Assembly: GCA_013397845.1 (NCBI GenBank)
Contig: VZTG01007673.1
Coordinates: forward strand, 186,001 to 250,000
Direction of reading: 5' to 3'
Source: Melanocharis versteri
Taxonomy: Eukaryota > Chordata > Aves > Passeriformes > Melanocharitidae
DNA length: 64,000 nt
Of this stretch, positions 47,346 through 59,858 are shown piece after piece. The notes under the pieces were generated by a model, which searched no databases, was not told where the DNA came from, and saw only the letters and a program-made list of their open reading frames with translations. A program made the translations under genes and the position numbers. Every line of letters starts with the position of its first letter. Within the stretch, counting starts at the first letter, position 1.

Positions 47346-50300
47346 AGCAAAGCTGCCTTCCGTTCTTTGCTCCTTAGTTGGCTCCTCAGAAAACTTGCAA
47401 CAGTTTGAAAGGACAAGAAAAAAAAGCCCAAAAAACCATCTCTGCATGCACTTAAAATGATACATTTTAAATTAAAACAATTGTATTTTTTTTTCCTTAA
47501 TAGCTTTAACTACAGAGTGAGGACATGCTCTTGCTGGAGAACATAACCTAGAGCACTCACAAGTTACCTTTGTGAGAGGTTTGTGTTTGGAAATGTTTGG
47601 AAATAATGCAAAAAATCCTTTCATTTTTTTCCCAGTGTGCACCCTAGTTAGCTCAAATGCTTGCTGCTGAAGCAGCCGTGGGTCTTGTGATGGGTAGGAT
47701 GCAATTACACAGCAGAGCACGGGACCTTAAGTGCTCTGGGTAAATTTGGATTTGCAGGGTAACTTTCAGAGAAATACTGTGGTAAAGCCTCAGAAATGTG
47801 CTCAAAGCATCTCTCTCCGAGTATGCTGACTTTTGCCTGTTTCTCCATTTTCTCTGCAGTGCATTTGAGCTTTCACTTGATTTTGGACAAGCCCTTCTTC
47901 TTTGGATTATTTACATTGTGATAGACCAAGTACAAAGGTTTTCTTCCTCCTCCTGCATTCCTCTGAAGCTATTGGGTTCCAACACATTTCCCTTGCAAAT
48001 GGAGCAACTCTGTACATCCTTGATATAAAATAAGTTGCTTTCTCCAAGAAAACAGTAGGAAGAAAGCAGAAATGGTAAGTTTCCAAGAGAAATCAAAGTG
48101 GGCTTGTCTTATTAATAAAGTAATTCATGGTGAAAGCGCAGACTAAGCTGGCTGCAGAAGTTTAAGAAATTACCCCCACAGCTCTGCTTCATCCTTCTGC
48201 TGAAGGCAACCATCCCTGGAGCAGAGATAAACCTGTGTCCAGGGCTCAGCTACCTCACTGCTCCATATCAATGTGAATGGCACCTCAGGAAGATCCAGTT
48301 CTAGTCCCATTAATTGTAACTGGGAGGCACTTTCCATTTTAGTGATTCAGTTCTGGATCTGGCCCACAGTGAGGCACTAACTGACCTTCTCATTTTATTG
48401 TCTTTTTACCCAAGGTTTGCCGTTTATGTCCATAACATAGCTGGAGGTCTCTTTTTGTTTTCTTTCAATCTGTATATGTGAGAAGCAGGCAAAGAGTTCC
48501 ATTTGTTCAAATACATATTATAGTGGAGCAGTGACTCAGCTTTCCCAGAGGTTCTCCTTTCCAGATTTTCATGAAGCTCCTCTTCCAGTTTGGTTTTTTT
48601 TCTCCCTTCTTTTTTTTTTTTCCCCTTGGGGTTTGATCATCTTTTCCTTGTTTGTTTTCTTTTTTTCACATAGACTTTCCAGGAAACTCTGAGGAAGATT
48701 TTAAACTGCAGAGTCATTGAACTAACATTTTGATTTTTATCTTCTTTACATAACAGAAGTTCTGCACTCTTAGCGTTTTTTCTGAATAAAATTATGGTCT
48801 CACAGTTATACTAAATCGAGTTTATGTGCCCAGGGTTAAATTTGGCCATTACTTTGTGACCAGGTAAGGCTCCAGCTGAGATTGACCTGTCTATGATTCA
48901 ACATTGATAAAGCAGCAGCGATGCTTTGTTTGCTTGGAGAGACATTTGGAGAATGTGCAGAGCTGGGGTGTGATTCATCCCTACTGGGAATGGAAGCTGA
49001 TGCAGCACCTTGGAGGGCACAGGGCTGGGTGCAGCTTAGCGTGCTGCCCTGAGTTGAAGAGCAGATAGTTTGTGCATTTGCTACTTAGATTTGGTTTTGT
49101 GCCTAAATCTCTCACGACGGTATTCCGTGGGCTTCAGAAATGCAGACTGTGTCATCACTTTATACGTGCCGTAGTAACAGAACAACTTCTAGCTGTGGGG
49201 AAGCACTGGTGGAACCAGCTGAGTGCACAGCAGCAGGCTGAGGGAAGCCAGGGAGTGCTTCCTGGTGCTCTCATTGCTGCCATTCAGACAGGGTGCCTGC
49301 CGAGGGGCATTCTGCCTTCTGCATGGGCTTTGCACCTGAGGTTCCCTTGAAGACAGATCTGGTGCACAGATGAGCCTGCCCTGATGTAGCAGGGATGCAA
49401 TTAGGACGCAGAAGTGGAAACAAAGTGTTGCTGAAGGGTTTTGTAGTGTAGATGTAACCTAAGTGTCCATAAGGTGTGGCTCTTGCATTGCTGTAGTCTA
49501 TATTGCATGATAAAATCCTGTGACCGTGAATGAGGAAAGAGTTTAAATGCCTGTGGTGCTTTGCCAGAGAGGAATTAGGCCAGCTCAGGCTGATTGTAGG
49601 AATTCTCATCCTTCTTATGTCATAATCATTCTTCTCACCATGATGAAGTTTTGCAGCCTTGTCTTGCTCTGAAGTCTGTCACTAGCCTTGCAATCTGGAG
49701 CAGCAGCAGTGAGCAGTAGAGCCTTTCATCGTCTGCAGCCAGGCAGGAGACTGGGATCACTCCTGCCGAGTGGATGATGGCCCTCCATCTCTCTCATGGC
49801 AAGGTTAGGCTCTAATTAAAGCCAATCTTGGAGGAATTTACAGCTATTACAGAGCACTCCCATCTGCGAGGTGAGCTTCTGAGAGAGGATAATGCTTGTG
49901 CTCATGTTTCTGTGCTAGTTTCCTGTCCTCATCCAGGTGCAACTCAAGCTGTTGGTGATTATCTCTAAATCCCACCATGTCTGGGACCCGTTATCTAAGA
50001 CACGGCCTCTCACCCCATACAAAGATGTAGGGCGTGCAACTGGCTGTTTGTTCCTCAGGTGAAGATTTCCATGGGAGGTTGTGGGGATTTCCTATTAGAA
50101 AGCTTCTCATTTCAGGAATTTGCCCCTTACCCTTCCTCCATTCTCTGCCCTTGACAGCCTGCCAATACACAGGTCTTATGAATTTCCAACAGGCTGTATG
50201 GATTAGCTGTTGTCTTTTCCCCTCTCTTTTGGTACATGTCTTTTTCTAGTTCATATTTGTGTGGCAGTCGCTTTCTTGAGGTACTTCAGGGTTTAATAAA

Positions 50301-53300
50301 TTATCAATAATTGGTTTTTGAATGGCTTTTTATAGTTACATAATTCATCAGTTAGGTTGTTTATAGCTATCCTACCTTCCAATTTTTAGATTTTAAGCTA
50401 TTTGCAACACATGGATCATTCATGTCTACAATGTGTAGTGTTCCCTTCTCACAATCCCTTTCCAAAATATCCATAAAAGAGCATTAATAAGAAGTGCCAC
50501 TAAACAGGGATTCGTACTATATATTTGTGGGGGAGGAAAAAATTAATTTTCCTGTACAGAAAATCATCACTTGCTCTTAGTTTAAGAAAATGAAAGATGT
50601 TTGGGATCTGATGGAAAGGCTTCTGAAACTTCTCCTTTTCTCTTGCTCTCACTTTTTTTTTCCCTATTGGCAGGATCGTCTTGTGACAGAGCACTGTTTC
50701 AGTGTCCTCATAAGGATTCTACAGAAAAAATTATTTCTCCTCTTGTCATCTTGAGGTTGATGGCTGTCTTCCCATTTCCTCTTCTGGAAGCTGTCTGTTC
50801 CAATACCACAACAGTAAAGGTTTGGATTCGTTAATACAGCACTGATTCTGGGTCCAGCAGGTTTTAATTGCAGTGAAATGGAAAGATGTTTCATGTGATT
50901 CGTCCGGGTCTATCCCAACTGCCGAGTAATGGCTGGTATCATATTTGTTCAGTCAGTCCTACTTGGCCCTTTTGGAGTGTGGACAAATCATGAAAAATAG
51001 GTGTGGGCACCCATCCATTTCTTTCTATATCTGAATCCAGAACTGCTTAATTATGTATATATTGCTGTAAAGGGAAGAATCTTTCTGTCATCATCTATAA
51101 AAATGGATGAGGCATCCAATCACATAAACTGTTATACCTCTAGAAACTGTGAAGAGCAGCGAGGGAGATGTGAAGATCTCTCTTTACTTGCAGAGAATTC
51201 CCTCACAAGAGGAAAACTGAACATTACCGTTGTGGTTCTACCAGCTCAGTGTGGTGTGGTAACTTCCTTTTGCACACAGTTTGTAGAAGGAGAGTGAGAG
51301 GATGATGCAGGGAGCTAAAAAGAATTGGAGAGCTGTTCAAGGATGTAGCTGATGGGTCCATAAGTGGGTAGACCACCAGCCAAGCTTTTCTGGGATACTG
51401 GAGGAGATAAACGACAGGACTGGATCTCTGAAACTCAAGTGATAAGTGTGTTGGGCATCTCCCTTCAGCCAGGACAGCCGTCTAGGTTTTCCATATCTGC
51501 ATATTCCTTGTATGCTGGTTCAGGACGAAAACTTGAAGCTATCTGGCTCAGTGGAAGTTGCTTGGATTGCTGTGAAAGGGTGGATAAAGTGCCATTCAAA
51601 GCTTCACCCAGAACAGCTTCTCTTTGCTCCTGGTTTATCCCGAAACAGCTGGTCTTGCCTCAGTTAGGCAGGACTTAATGAAAAAAGGAATTAACCACGA
51701 TTCTTCGGCAGCATCATCTCCCACATTGTTATGCTTGTAAAAAGAAAGTAAAACAGCAGTGTTAGCCGCAGCTTTTTGAGAGCTGTGAGCCCTGAAGTCT
51801 CTCGCTGTCGGTAAGGGAGACAGCTGCCTCTTGTGAGGCTACACTGACTCCCCCTCTCTCTGGATTTTACTTAAGCAGTTTGTACACGAGAACAGGTCCT
51901 TTGTGCTGTTTTAAGCTGCCTTACAACAGTGCTGGGCAAATAGTAATGAAGATAGCTTTTGTCTGAAAAATGAATTACAGTCAAAAGGCACATCCCCACC
52001 TTCAAAATGCCAAAAAGAAAAAAAAAATCCTTACAGCTTTCAAGAGCTCTTCCTGAATCTCAAATGTACTTGAAAGTTTTCCTCAGATCTTTCAGGACTG
52101 GAACTATGACTGGGGCTATTGCTGTATGAACATTAATGGATTTGATTATTCAAGAATGCCCTCACTCTACATGTTCAAGAGCACGTGACTTGTGGCTTCG
52201 TTCCCAGGGTCACAGTGAAAATTCCTTTTGCATTCTTTTCTCCACACAGCATATAGAGTGGCAATGAGCATTTTCAGTATTTGTCATGCCCAAGGGAATA
52301 AACCAAAACCATCAGAATTTTCTTGTGGTTGTAGTTATCTCTAGAATAATTTCTATTTCATGAAGATAAGCTCACCAAGGATGAATGTGTGATGGGATAG
52401 ATTTCTTCCATCACTAATATGCAGTTAAGTGCATAAATGAATGACAACCACAGAGGGCCAAAAATGTAATCACCAAATGATTGCAGAAAAATTACTCAAG
52501 ACTGGCCTCAAGCCTTTGAATAACTATGAAGAAGGCAACTTATGCTTTTGATTAATTCCTGAATATTCTTACCTTATCTCTCCATCTCTCCTTTTCTGTA
52601 TTGTCATCACCAAAACCCAAATGGAGACTCCTGCAGATGTGCTCTCCATTTCAAATCCAGGATGGCTTCATCTTCAGGGAGTGCAAGTGGGGAAGAATTT
52701 GGCTGTCCACAGGTATAGTTCAAAGTTTAAGAAACAAATGCTGCGGTGAAACCCTGATTACTCAAGGAGCAAGAGAGACCCTGTGATAACTGGAAGGTTG
52801 GAAGGGTTAGGGAAGGTGGCCAGGAGACTTCAGAGGCGACTGACAGCTTCCTGCATCAGCGGGAGGGAGCAGCTGTGCTCCTGCACTTCTGTCATACAGC
52901 GCAGGTTCTTTACACACTGTTCAGGCCTCAGCACATAAAACTGGTTTTCAGTGTTCACACTTTTTGCTCAGGCCATCAACAGCTGTAGGAAGAACTAGTA
53001 AATTATGTCAGGTGGGGGTTTCTTATAATTTGAGCTGTTAGTAACTGAGAATTTACAAACTCTGCCGTATGCAGCTGCAACGAGCCATCCTCTGACTGGG
53101 AAACTACAAATATCTCAAAACCGGCAATAAATATCTACAAGTTTCTATAGCAACAACAGTGCTCAAACACCACTGCAAGAAAATACTTGTTAAGGCCTAG
53201 GTCTGCTCAAAATAGAGAGTTGAAGAGGCTTGAGTAACCTTTTTTTTTGAGGCTGAACTTGCCAGAGCTGATTGAGTCCTCCTGTAGCTTGAAATTGCTC

Positions 53301-54049
53301 AGCCAGAGGACTCCCATTCTCAGGGTATGAAAGTATTGCCTTAAAACTGTGTTTAAAACGTAACAGCCTGTAATAGTAAAAGCCCACGGCTCCAGAACTC
53401 TGATTTACAAACCTTTTCAGAAACTTCATTTGCTGGGCCAGAGGTTTCTTACACTCCTTGGGAGAGGAAGCCGTGATCCCATCTCACTTTATGCTTCTTG
53501 TTTACAGTCTGAATTAATTCAAAGAGTGCAGCTATTGACAGCATTCAGAGAGCAGCAAAGAGTGGCACGAGGCTGAGCCTGTGGGGAGAGCTTCTGATTC
53601 TGCTTTGCTTCTGACAACACATTGTGTGAGCACGGCCATCAATGCCTGAGGTGGAACTCGGAGATTACTGCCTCTCCATATTTCTTCTGCTGGGATTAGG
53701 TACAATATTTGGGATGTAGATAATTACAAGGAGATCCTGAAAGGGTGGGGCACTAGTTGAAGTTGGTGGTCCATAGAAGGTTTACAGGAGGAATTCTGCT
53801 AGTGATAAGTGGTCTTCAGAGACAAGGAATTTCAGCTGCCTCTTACACTGAGACGGCCATTAAATATTCGCTTGGTTTTTAATCTCAAAGTGTGTATTTC
53901 ATTGCAGTACTTGTTTTAGCAAAATCATGATAGAGTAATGAATCAGACTATGAGGCCTCAAATCTTTATTTCTTTTTCAGGAAGTAGAGGAAGTTCCGTG
54001 TAGCTTCTGAGATATTGTTTTATCACTGTGTATCTTGCTAATTAGAAGA
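47346..54049. other. AT-rich single-copy DNA
   Basis: No gene is recognised apart from the exon-like segment at 47860-48074. Poly(T) tracts occur at about 48594-48620, a further short T run at about 50650, and an A run at about 52018-52027. Frames up to 112 codons carry no domain. Confidence 0.45.
47860..48074 (+). other. candidate non-coding exon
   Basis: Both splice sites are strong: the acceptor tttctccattttctctgcag ends at 47859 and the donor AATG|gtaagt follows 48074. The 215-nt segment is open for 54 codons from its start (AFELSLDFGQALLLW...) and then hits a stop, so it could be a lncRNA exon or contain a stop-codon end. No family is recognised. On splice-site quality alone this is one of the better candidates. 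Confidence 0.22.
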
Positions 54050-54125
54050 GGATAAAGAGAATAATTTCCATTTTAAAGCTGAAGGACTGAGGCACAAAGA
54101 AGGCCTCACTTATTTAAATTCACCC
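54050..54125 (-). mobile_element. ancient MIR-type SINE fragment (probable)
   Basis: The + strand reads ATAATTTCCATTTTAAAG, then CTGAAGGACTGAGGCACAAA, then a decayed ACTT...TTCACC. This follows the reverse complement of the MIR core as I know it (a CATTTTACAGATGAGGAAAC block, an ACTGAGGCACAGAGA block, then ACTTGCCCAAGGTCAC). Roughly three quarters of the first 43 bases agree. MIR elements predate the mammal-bird split and survive only as scraps in birds. Confidence 0.45.
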
Positions 54126-56720
54126 TAAAAGAACCAGTATCCCAAATGCCAACTTGGCAGAGGATGACATCTCTAAATACTTAATAAATAATCATGTGGA
54201 TTATGCTGTGGATGCAATGTGTGCTGTCTGAGAGATGAGCAAGCTGAGAAGTACAGTCTTCAGAATGCTTGTCTCAAAGGAAGTCTCAGGAAATGAATCC
54301 TCTTTCTCCAGGGAGTGTTTTGTCCTTGGTCACTTAAACGTCCTTTTAATGCTGGATTTATGAAAGTGTTTGTTGAGAAAGCCAGAGGTGTAGGAGCACA
54401 ATTCCAGAAGGCAGTGAGCTGGTACACACAGCTCAGCCATGTGTGTGAGTGTGGAGTGTGAGGGCAGCTGCTAGAAAAATATAATGTGTCAATTTAAAGT
54501 TTGCTGAGGCAATATATCATTCTGCCTCAGATCCTTAATGGATATGGTTTTCATATCTGTGTTCTGAACTTTCAGAGATGGACAAGAGTCAAAATATAAT
54601 AGAAGGTATTTCAAATCTCAGTGAATATCAGGGGTTTAAAGCTAAAAATGAAATGCATCTCTATATATTAAAAAAAGAGAAGTATATCTATACCTACATA
54701 TATATAGCTAGTGACAGCAGAAAATGAGAGATTTTTGTATGAGATTATATTAGCATCTGCAACTATATGGCTTGCATGTCGAGAACCTCAAATTATTAGT
54801 AAAGGTATAATTTAATTGCGTGTCATAAAACCTTTTTTATTATTAATTGGGCTTTTAATACTGTTGTGCTCAGGGGAAGCTATAATCACTTTTTGGGCAT
54901 GGACATTAGGCAGACATTAAAGTGATGCATTAAAAGTTACATGGAGTGGAATTTTCATGAAGCTGTAGTTTTCTTGGTAACTTAAATCTTTTAAACCAGA
55001 AGTGGAGTGCTTTCTGAACAATGTGACTCAGAGGGAATCTATAACCCTGAGCAGGAACTTGGGGTCACGTTCAGTGGTCTGTCTTTTGGAGAAGGTCGTG
55101 TTGGGAAGACAAACTGGCTCCTTTCAGCTGTATGAATGAATGAAGCTCTTGACTTTTTGTCTTGCAACTTAAAGTTAAAATATGTCTGCAAGCAAAAGTA
55201 GGTGTGGGTGTGTGTTAGGAAATAGAGAAGATCTGAGATAAAAAAAAAAACCACGGTTGCTATGATGGACAGTACTCGACAGATCTGTCCTGTATTTTCC
55301 CCAAAATTCCAGGGTGGTGCAATCTAGAAGGAATCTGCAGGAAAAGTTATGGACGTTTTCAGGAAGTCACTGAAGTTGGGTACAAAATCTCTTCCAGTGG
55401 AAGTGCTGTGCCTGGACCAAGGATGATGAACAGAGCGAGAGGGCTCACCTCTGTGCTTGCAATCTTTTTGCAGGAGCTTGGCTGAATACTTGTCTGGAGG
55501 CAAAACAAAACAAAAAAACTCCCCCATAAATAGCCCAGATAAAACTAGTGGCTGGAAAAGTAGCTTTTCTCAGGTAGATAAAAGGCATAGGAGCATATGG
55601 GAAACATGAAATAATGGCCCAAACTGTGAAATAACAGGCAGATGACTTGTCTTTAGTGTTCAGGGCAAAAGGGGTTAATCAAAAAGGGGAGCAATCACAA
55701 CATTCCACCTTCAATAGGGAATGTAAATCAGTGGTGAAAGTGGTATGCAGAGCTCCAGGGCTTGCTGAAATACTTCTTTCTGTAAGAAAAATAATGAAAA
55801 AAAAGAAGGATTACAGTGTACATTTTACTCACACAGTGAATTTCAGATGATGTTTCATGAGCAGCTGATCCAGAAAGTAGAATCAAGTAGAATCTGTCCC
55901 AAACAGTGTCTGTTTTTATTGTGATGCTATTAAATAGTCCTTTGCTGCAATTTTGCGTGTATGCAGTTCAATAGGTCCCAGAAATTATATGGAAATATAG
56001 TGATACTGTAGAAATACCTTGGTTAAATTAGCATATGAGACAGGAATGCAGTATGTATTCTAAAGACTCTATCCCAAGTTATGTGGGAAAACCTGCTCGT
56101 TGCCTTTGAGAGAGGGCTGTGGAAGACTTGCCATCAAAAGATCCGGTGTGTCAGGTGTGTGTAGAAAATGATTACATAGAGGCTGCGGCTAAAGCCCTCA
56201 TAACACAATATTTCATATTCTGGCCTACAGAATTGTGATGGGGTGTGTGCGTGCAGGAAACAGATGGGCATTTAAACACACAGAGCACCTTAGGCAAGAT
56301 GAGATTTGCCTGCCCTAAATCGGATGGCTCAGTCTAAGTTAGCCTAAGCTCACCTCGTGGTCACTGGGGTGTAATGTCTCAGGGGCAAGTAATTTTACCC
56401 TGAGACAGGCTCTGCAGCAGCACAACTGAGTTTACTTCTGCAAGTGCCAAGCTGTCTGCAGCTTCATTATTTTGTCCTCATTTTTATTTAAAGTTATCTT
56501 TTAAATTTCACAAGTAGAAAACACAAGTTATCCCCTTCCTATTAGTATATTTAAAAACTTGAAAGCAGAAGGAAGCATTTTGCTGTAGGTCCTGCCCATT
56601 TCTTTTTCAGCATCTTATTATAAGCCTTTTAGAGAATCAAAATGTAATTTTATTCATAGAGCTCCCATGGAAGGATTCTCAGACTTTTCTAACAAATATA
56701 AATTCTTCTTTTTTTTTTAG
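54126..56720. other. AT-rich single-copy DNA
   Basis: No gene is recognised. (TA)n-like runs occur at 54660-54712. An A run at 55230-55240 and a GT-rich stretch at about 55201-55217 are the only low-complexity items. Confidence 0.45.
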
Positions 56721-56837
56721 AGTAGCTCCAAGTAGCAGTGAGAAAGGAGAATGGAGCATCTTGCAACTTCATCCCCATGTGGTACTCTTGAAGCAGAGTA
56801 TTCTACAGGAGAAGATGAAATTCAGATTTTTTTTCTG
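56721..56837 (+). other. candidate exon 1 of a two-exon small ORF
   Basis: A strong acceptor (T-rich, ...ttttttttttag) ends at 56720 and a good donor (TTCTG|gtaggt) follows 56837. The exon is 117 nt. An ATG at 56751 in good context (AGAATGG) opens 29 codons to the donor in phase 0: it begins MEHLATSSPCGTLEAEYSTG and is acidic near its end. A second frame is also open across the whole exon. It pairs in phase with 57863-57966. The peptide is unrecognised. Confidence 0.25.
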
Positions 56838-57862
56838 GTAGGTTGAGCAGATGAAAAGATATGTAACTTGTAATAACACTGGGTAACAAAACAAGATATT
56901 GTTTTAGTTCAGGAATAGATAAGCATAGGGTAGATACTTCACCATGTTCTTACTGTTGCTGATTGGCACGCTTTCCATTTACTAACTGTAGATCAGGCTT
57001 CCAGTCTGAAATAAAAAAAAAAAATCCTAGGTACTGGCAATTGCAACTGAAAAATTTAATTTAAACAAAATCAGGCAACTCGATCTTAAGATGAATGAGG
57101 ATAAAAATTTATGCAATAACTGTGCACATGAAGTTGGTTCTGTTAACTCTGTCAAAATCAGGTTCATTTCCAGCTAGCCAGGGTATTTCAGTAAAGCTCA
57201 CTCAGGCCTTGCTATCCAGATCGAAAAGCAGAAATGGGAAATTCCACTAGTACAAACTTCAAAGAGCTCATGAAGAGTAGTTTTGAAGGGACTTTTTTTT
57301 TTACCCCACTCATTGAACAGGGAGAAATGATAAGCACAGTTGCCATTGGCTGCAGGTTAATAAGAGCTGTACGGTTTTATAGCCAATTAACACCGAGTAA
57401 GTGAGGACGCTACACATCCTTCTGAGTTTAACCACAGCACTGTACAGGCTGACACTAATTTTCTCCCGTCCAGAACACGTCATTCATGCATCTCTGAGTC
57501 TTTTCTGTTGTGACACAACCACCCTTCTTTCCTTGCAGAGACATTTCACTTACGCACATCACTGCTCTGTTAATTTTTGTTTTTTTTAATTATGGCACTT
57601 CCATAATTAAACCACTTCCACGGTTTCTCCAGTTGTGAGCTGATGCTGTTAAGGGAGACTTCTGTAGCATATTCTATTAAACAACACCATAAAAAGCCCT
57701 GTGAAAAACTGATTAGAGTGGTGAATTTTCAGAAGGTACTACTCTAGGAAAAAAAGTGATGTTGGAACAGTCAAAAAGAGAAGAGGTTTCAAGAATTTGG
57801 TTCCTTGAAAGACAAATCTAATGCATCTTAACTGCCCATCTTTACTCTTTTCTCTTTTTCAG

Positions 57863-57966
57863 ATTGAAGAAAAACCCTCACGTTTGATACCTTATCTTTT
57901 GTACTACAGATTGTTCCTTAGTTTGGCAATACATTTATCTGACTCAATTTAAGGACCATATGTTTG
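57863..57966 (+). other. candidate exon 2 of a two-exon small ORF
   Basis: A very good acceptor (tttactcttttctctttttcag) ends at 57862 and a good donor (GTTTG|gtaaga) follows 57966. Spliced in phase 0 to the upstream exon, it continues for 29 codons, starting IEEKPSRLIPYLLYYRLF, to a TAA at 57950-57952, 14 nt before the donor. The implied protein is 58 residues with a hydrophobic C-terminal half. The intron between them would be 1,025 bp. No family is recognised. Confidence 0.22.
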
Positions 57967-59813
57967 GTAAGAAAAGGCTCTCAGACTATGTTAACACATT
58001 GCCCTTGAGTGGCACGTTAAAAACCTTGGTGTCTGTTCAGGTACCTGAAAGGAGAATATTCAGAAGTGACTTTCAGGGGATATTCTGGGGTAGGATGGTC
58101 TTTCCTAAGGAATTTTGCTTAATGCAGGTTGTGTGGGGACCTCATATAGATATTTAATGTCAGCTGGGTTAGAAGAAAGTACTGAGGTAATAATGAAATC
58201 ACAGAATTTTCAATACTTGATGAAGTAGGAGGGCCTTTTTTTATCTTTCCACTCTGACTTTTTCTTGCAATCCTTTTGGGTGGCACAAGCAGTTCAGAGC
58301 AGATCTTTCTTTTCCTTTTTTTGTGTGTGCTTTTACAAAATTTTATCCCTAAGAGATGTTACTGACACACACAAGAGACCAGCTTTCTGGGGAAAACAAA
58401 TCTTATCACTCTCTACTGTTCGTGTTCCCCATCTCCACCTTTGCTCCTGTCTTTCTACCCTCAGTTCTTTCTGCAGACCCCATGAAATGACTGCAGTGAT
58501 GCTCCTGAGTGTTGGTGATGAAATGAAGGTTTCGTAGTGTTGCAGCCAAAAGATCTCTTGGCTGAACTGCAGGCCAGGTGAAGTTATGACGGGGGAGTTT
58601 GTGATACACTTTTCCACACTGTCCTGCCAGGATAGTGCATACTTTTTCCATGCACATTTTCCCATATGGGCTCTGGATTTTTGTTCATTGAACCCCCCAC
58701 CCATAGAAAGTGGTTTAGATGAGACTTTTTTTTTCTTCCAGTAGTTTTCTGGAACCATCTGTTTAGCAAAAAAGAAAAAAAAAAGCAGAATATTTATTTT
58801 CTCATTATTTAATATTATATTTTATATAAAATGCCAGAGGATTTATTAAACTGAATAATTTCACTGCCTTTTTATAATGAGAAAAGTTTATTAGAGAACA
58901 CTGGGTCATAAAGCCTTTTCCTATAAACGTCTTAATTGATCCATTTGAGCTTCAGTCTGCTTTTTCCAGCCCTTCAAACACGATCACCTCGTGCACTCCT
59001 GAGGATACAGCGTGGCTTTCCTGGACTGATTTTAGCTAAACAACCCAAACATGACCTTCAAAATCAATCTGTGGTGAAGAACTGGAGTATTTTGCTTCTT
59101 CTGTTGGCTCATGTGTTCCTTGGAATTCGATTGAATTCCAGATTTTTATCTTGACAATTGGTGGAAACGTGGCCGTGGAACGGTCATCGTGAATTTCGAA
59201 CACAATGATTTTGAAATGGTTAAGAAATTTTGTAATTTTCAAAGGAAAGGGTCTGGAGTAAAGTGTTGTTTAGGTCTGTTGCCCAGGGAATCCACACATT
59301 TGTTATGTACACAGAATTCTGTCACTTGTGCTCCCCATAGGCTTGAAAGATGCTCTCACACAATGTTTTTCTCTGTTTTATTACTGATACAGCTGTATTC
59401 ATCACAAAAACGTTGGAGCACACGCGCCCTTTTGCTGCCTGATTAAAAGAGAATTATATTGTTTCATGTCTCAAAACGTCCTTTGGCAACTGTATCTTCT
59501 TATTAATTTATTGAAATTGGCAAGCTGACTGTGTGGGAAGAGGTTCAAGAGTTGCATCAGTTTGATCTGGATTAGTTCCTGCCTGGATGTGAGATATTTC
59601 TGTTGTAGGCAGCTCACACTCAACTCGAAATGCTACCTGCCCATGTTTGGAGCTGTCTGCCATCTGAAACTCTCAGAAGAATAGCTGCAACTGGATCTCA
59701 ATTTATGGCATAGAATTGCTACAGAGATGCAGTGTTGAATAAATCACCTGTGCTTTTTAGGAAAGATACTCGTTAATGTAATCTCCAAAAGCTCTGGTCA
59801 AGCCTTAGAGGTC
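57967..59813. other. AT-rich single-copy DNA
   Basis: No gene is recognised. A stretch at 58199-58240 (ATCACAGAATTTTC...GGAGGGCCTTT) faintly recalls an antisense CR1 tail but is too diverged to call. Poly(A/T) runs occur at 58727-58735 and 58768-58785. Confidence 0.4.
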
Positions 59814-59858
59814 AAAAAAAAAAAAAAAAANNNNNNNNNNNNNNNNNNNAAAAAAAAA
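59814..59858. other. poly(A) tract with assembly gap
   Basis: Seventeen A precede 19 N (59831-59849), and nine A follow. The gap therefore lies inside a homopolymer, and its true length is unknown. A hidden retrocopy tail cannot be excluded, but the sequence before it shows no recognised transcript. Confidence 0.98.

Noticed and set aside
58199..58240. Possible antisense CR1 tail (ATCACAGAATTTTC...GGAGGGCC)
   Set aside because: Too few matching positions; the GGTTGGAA and CCAAC landmarks are missing.
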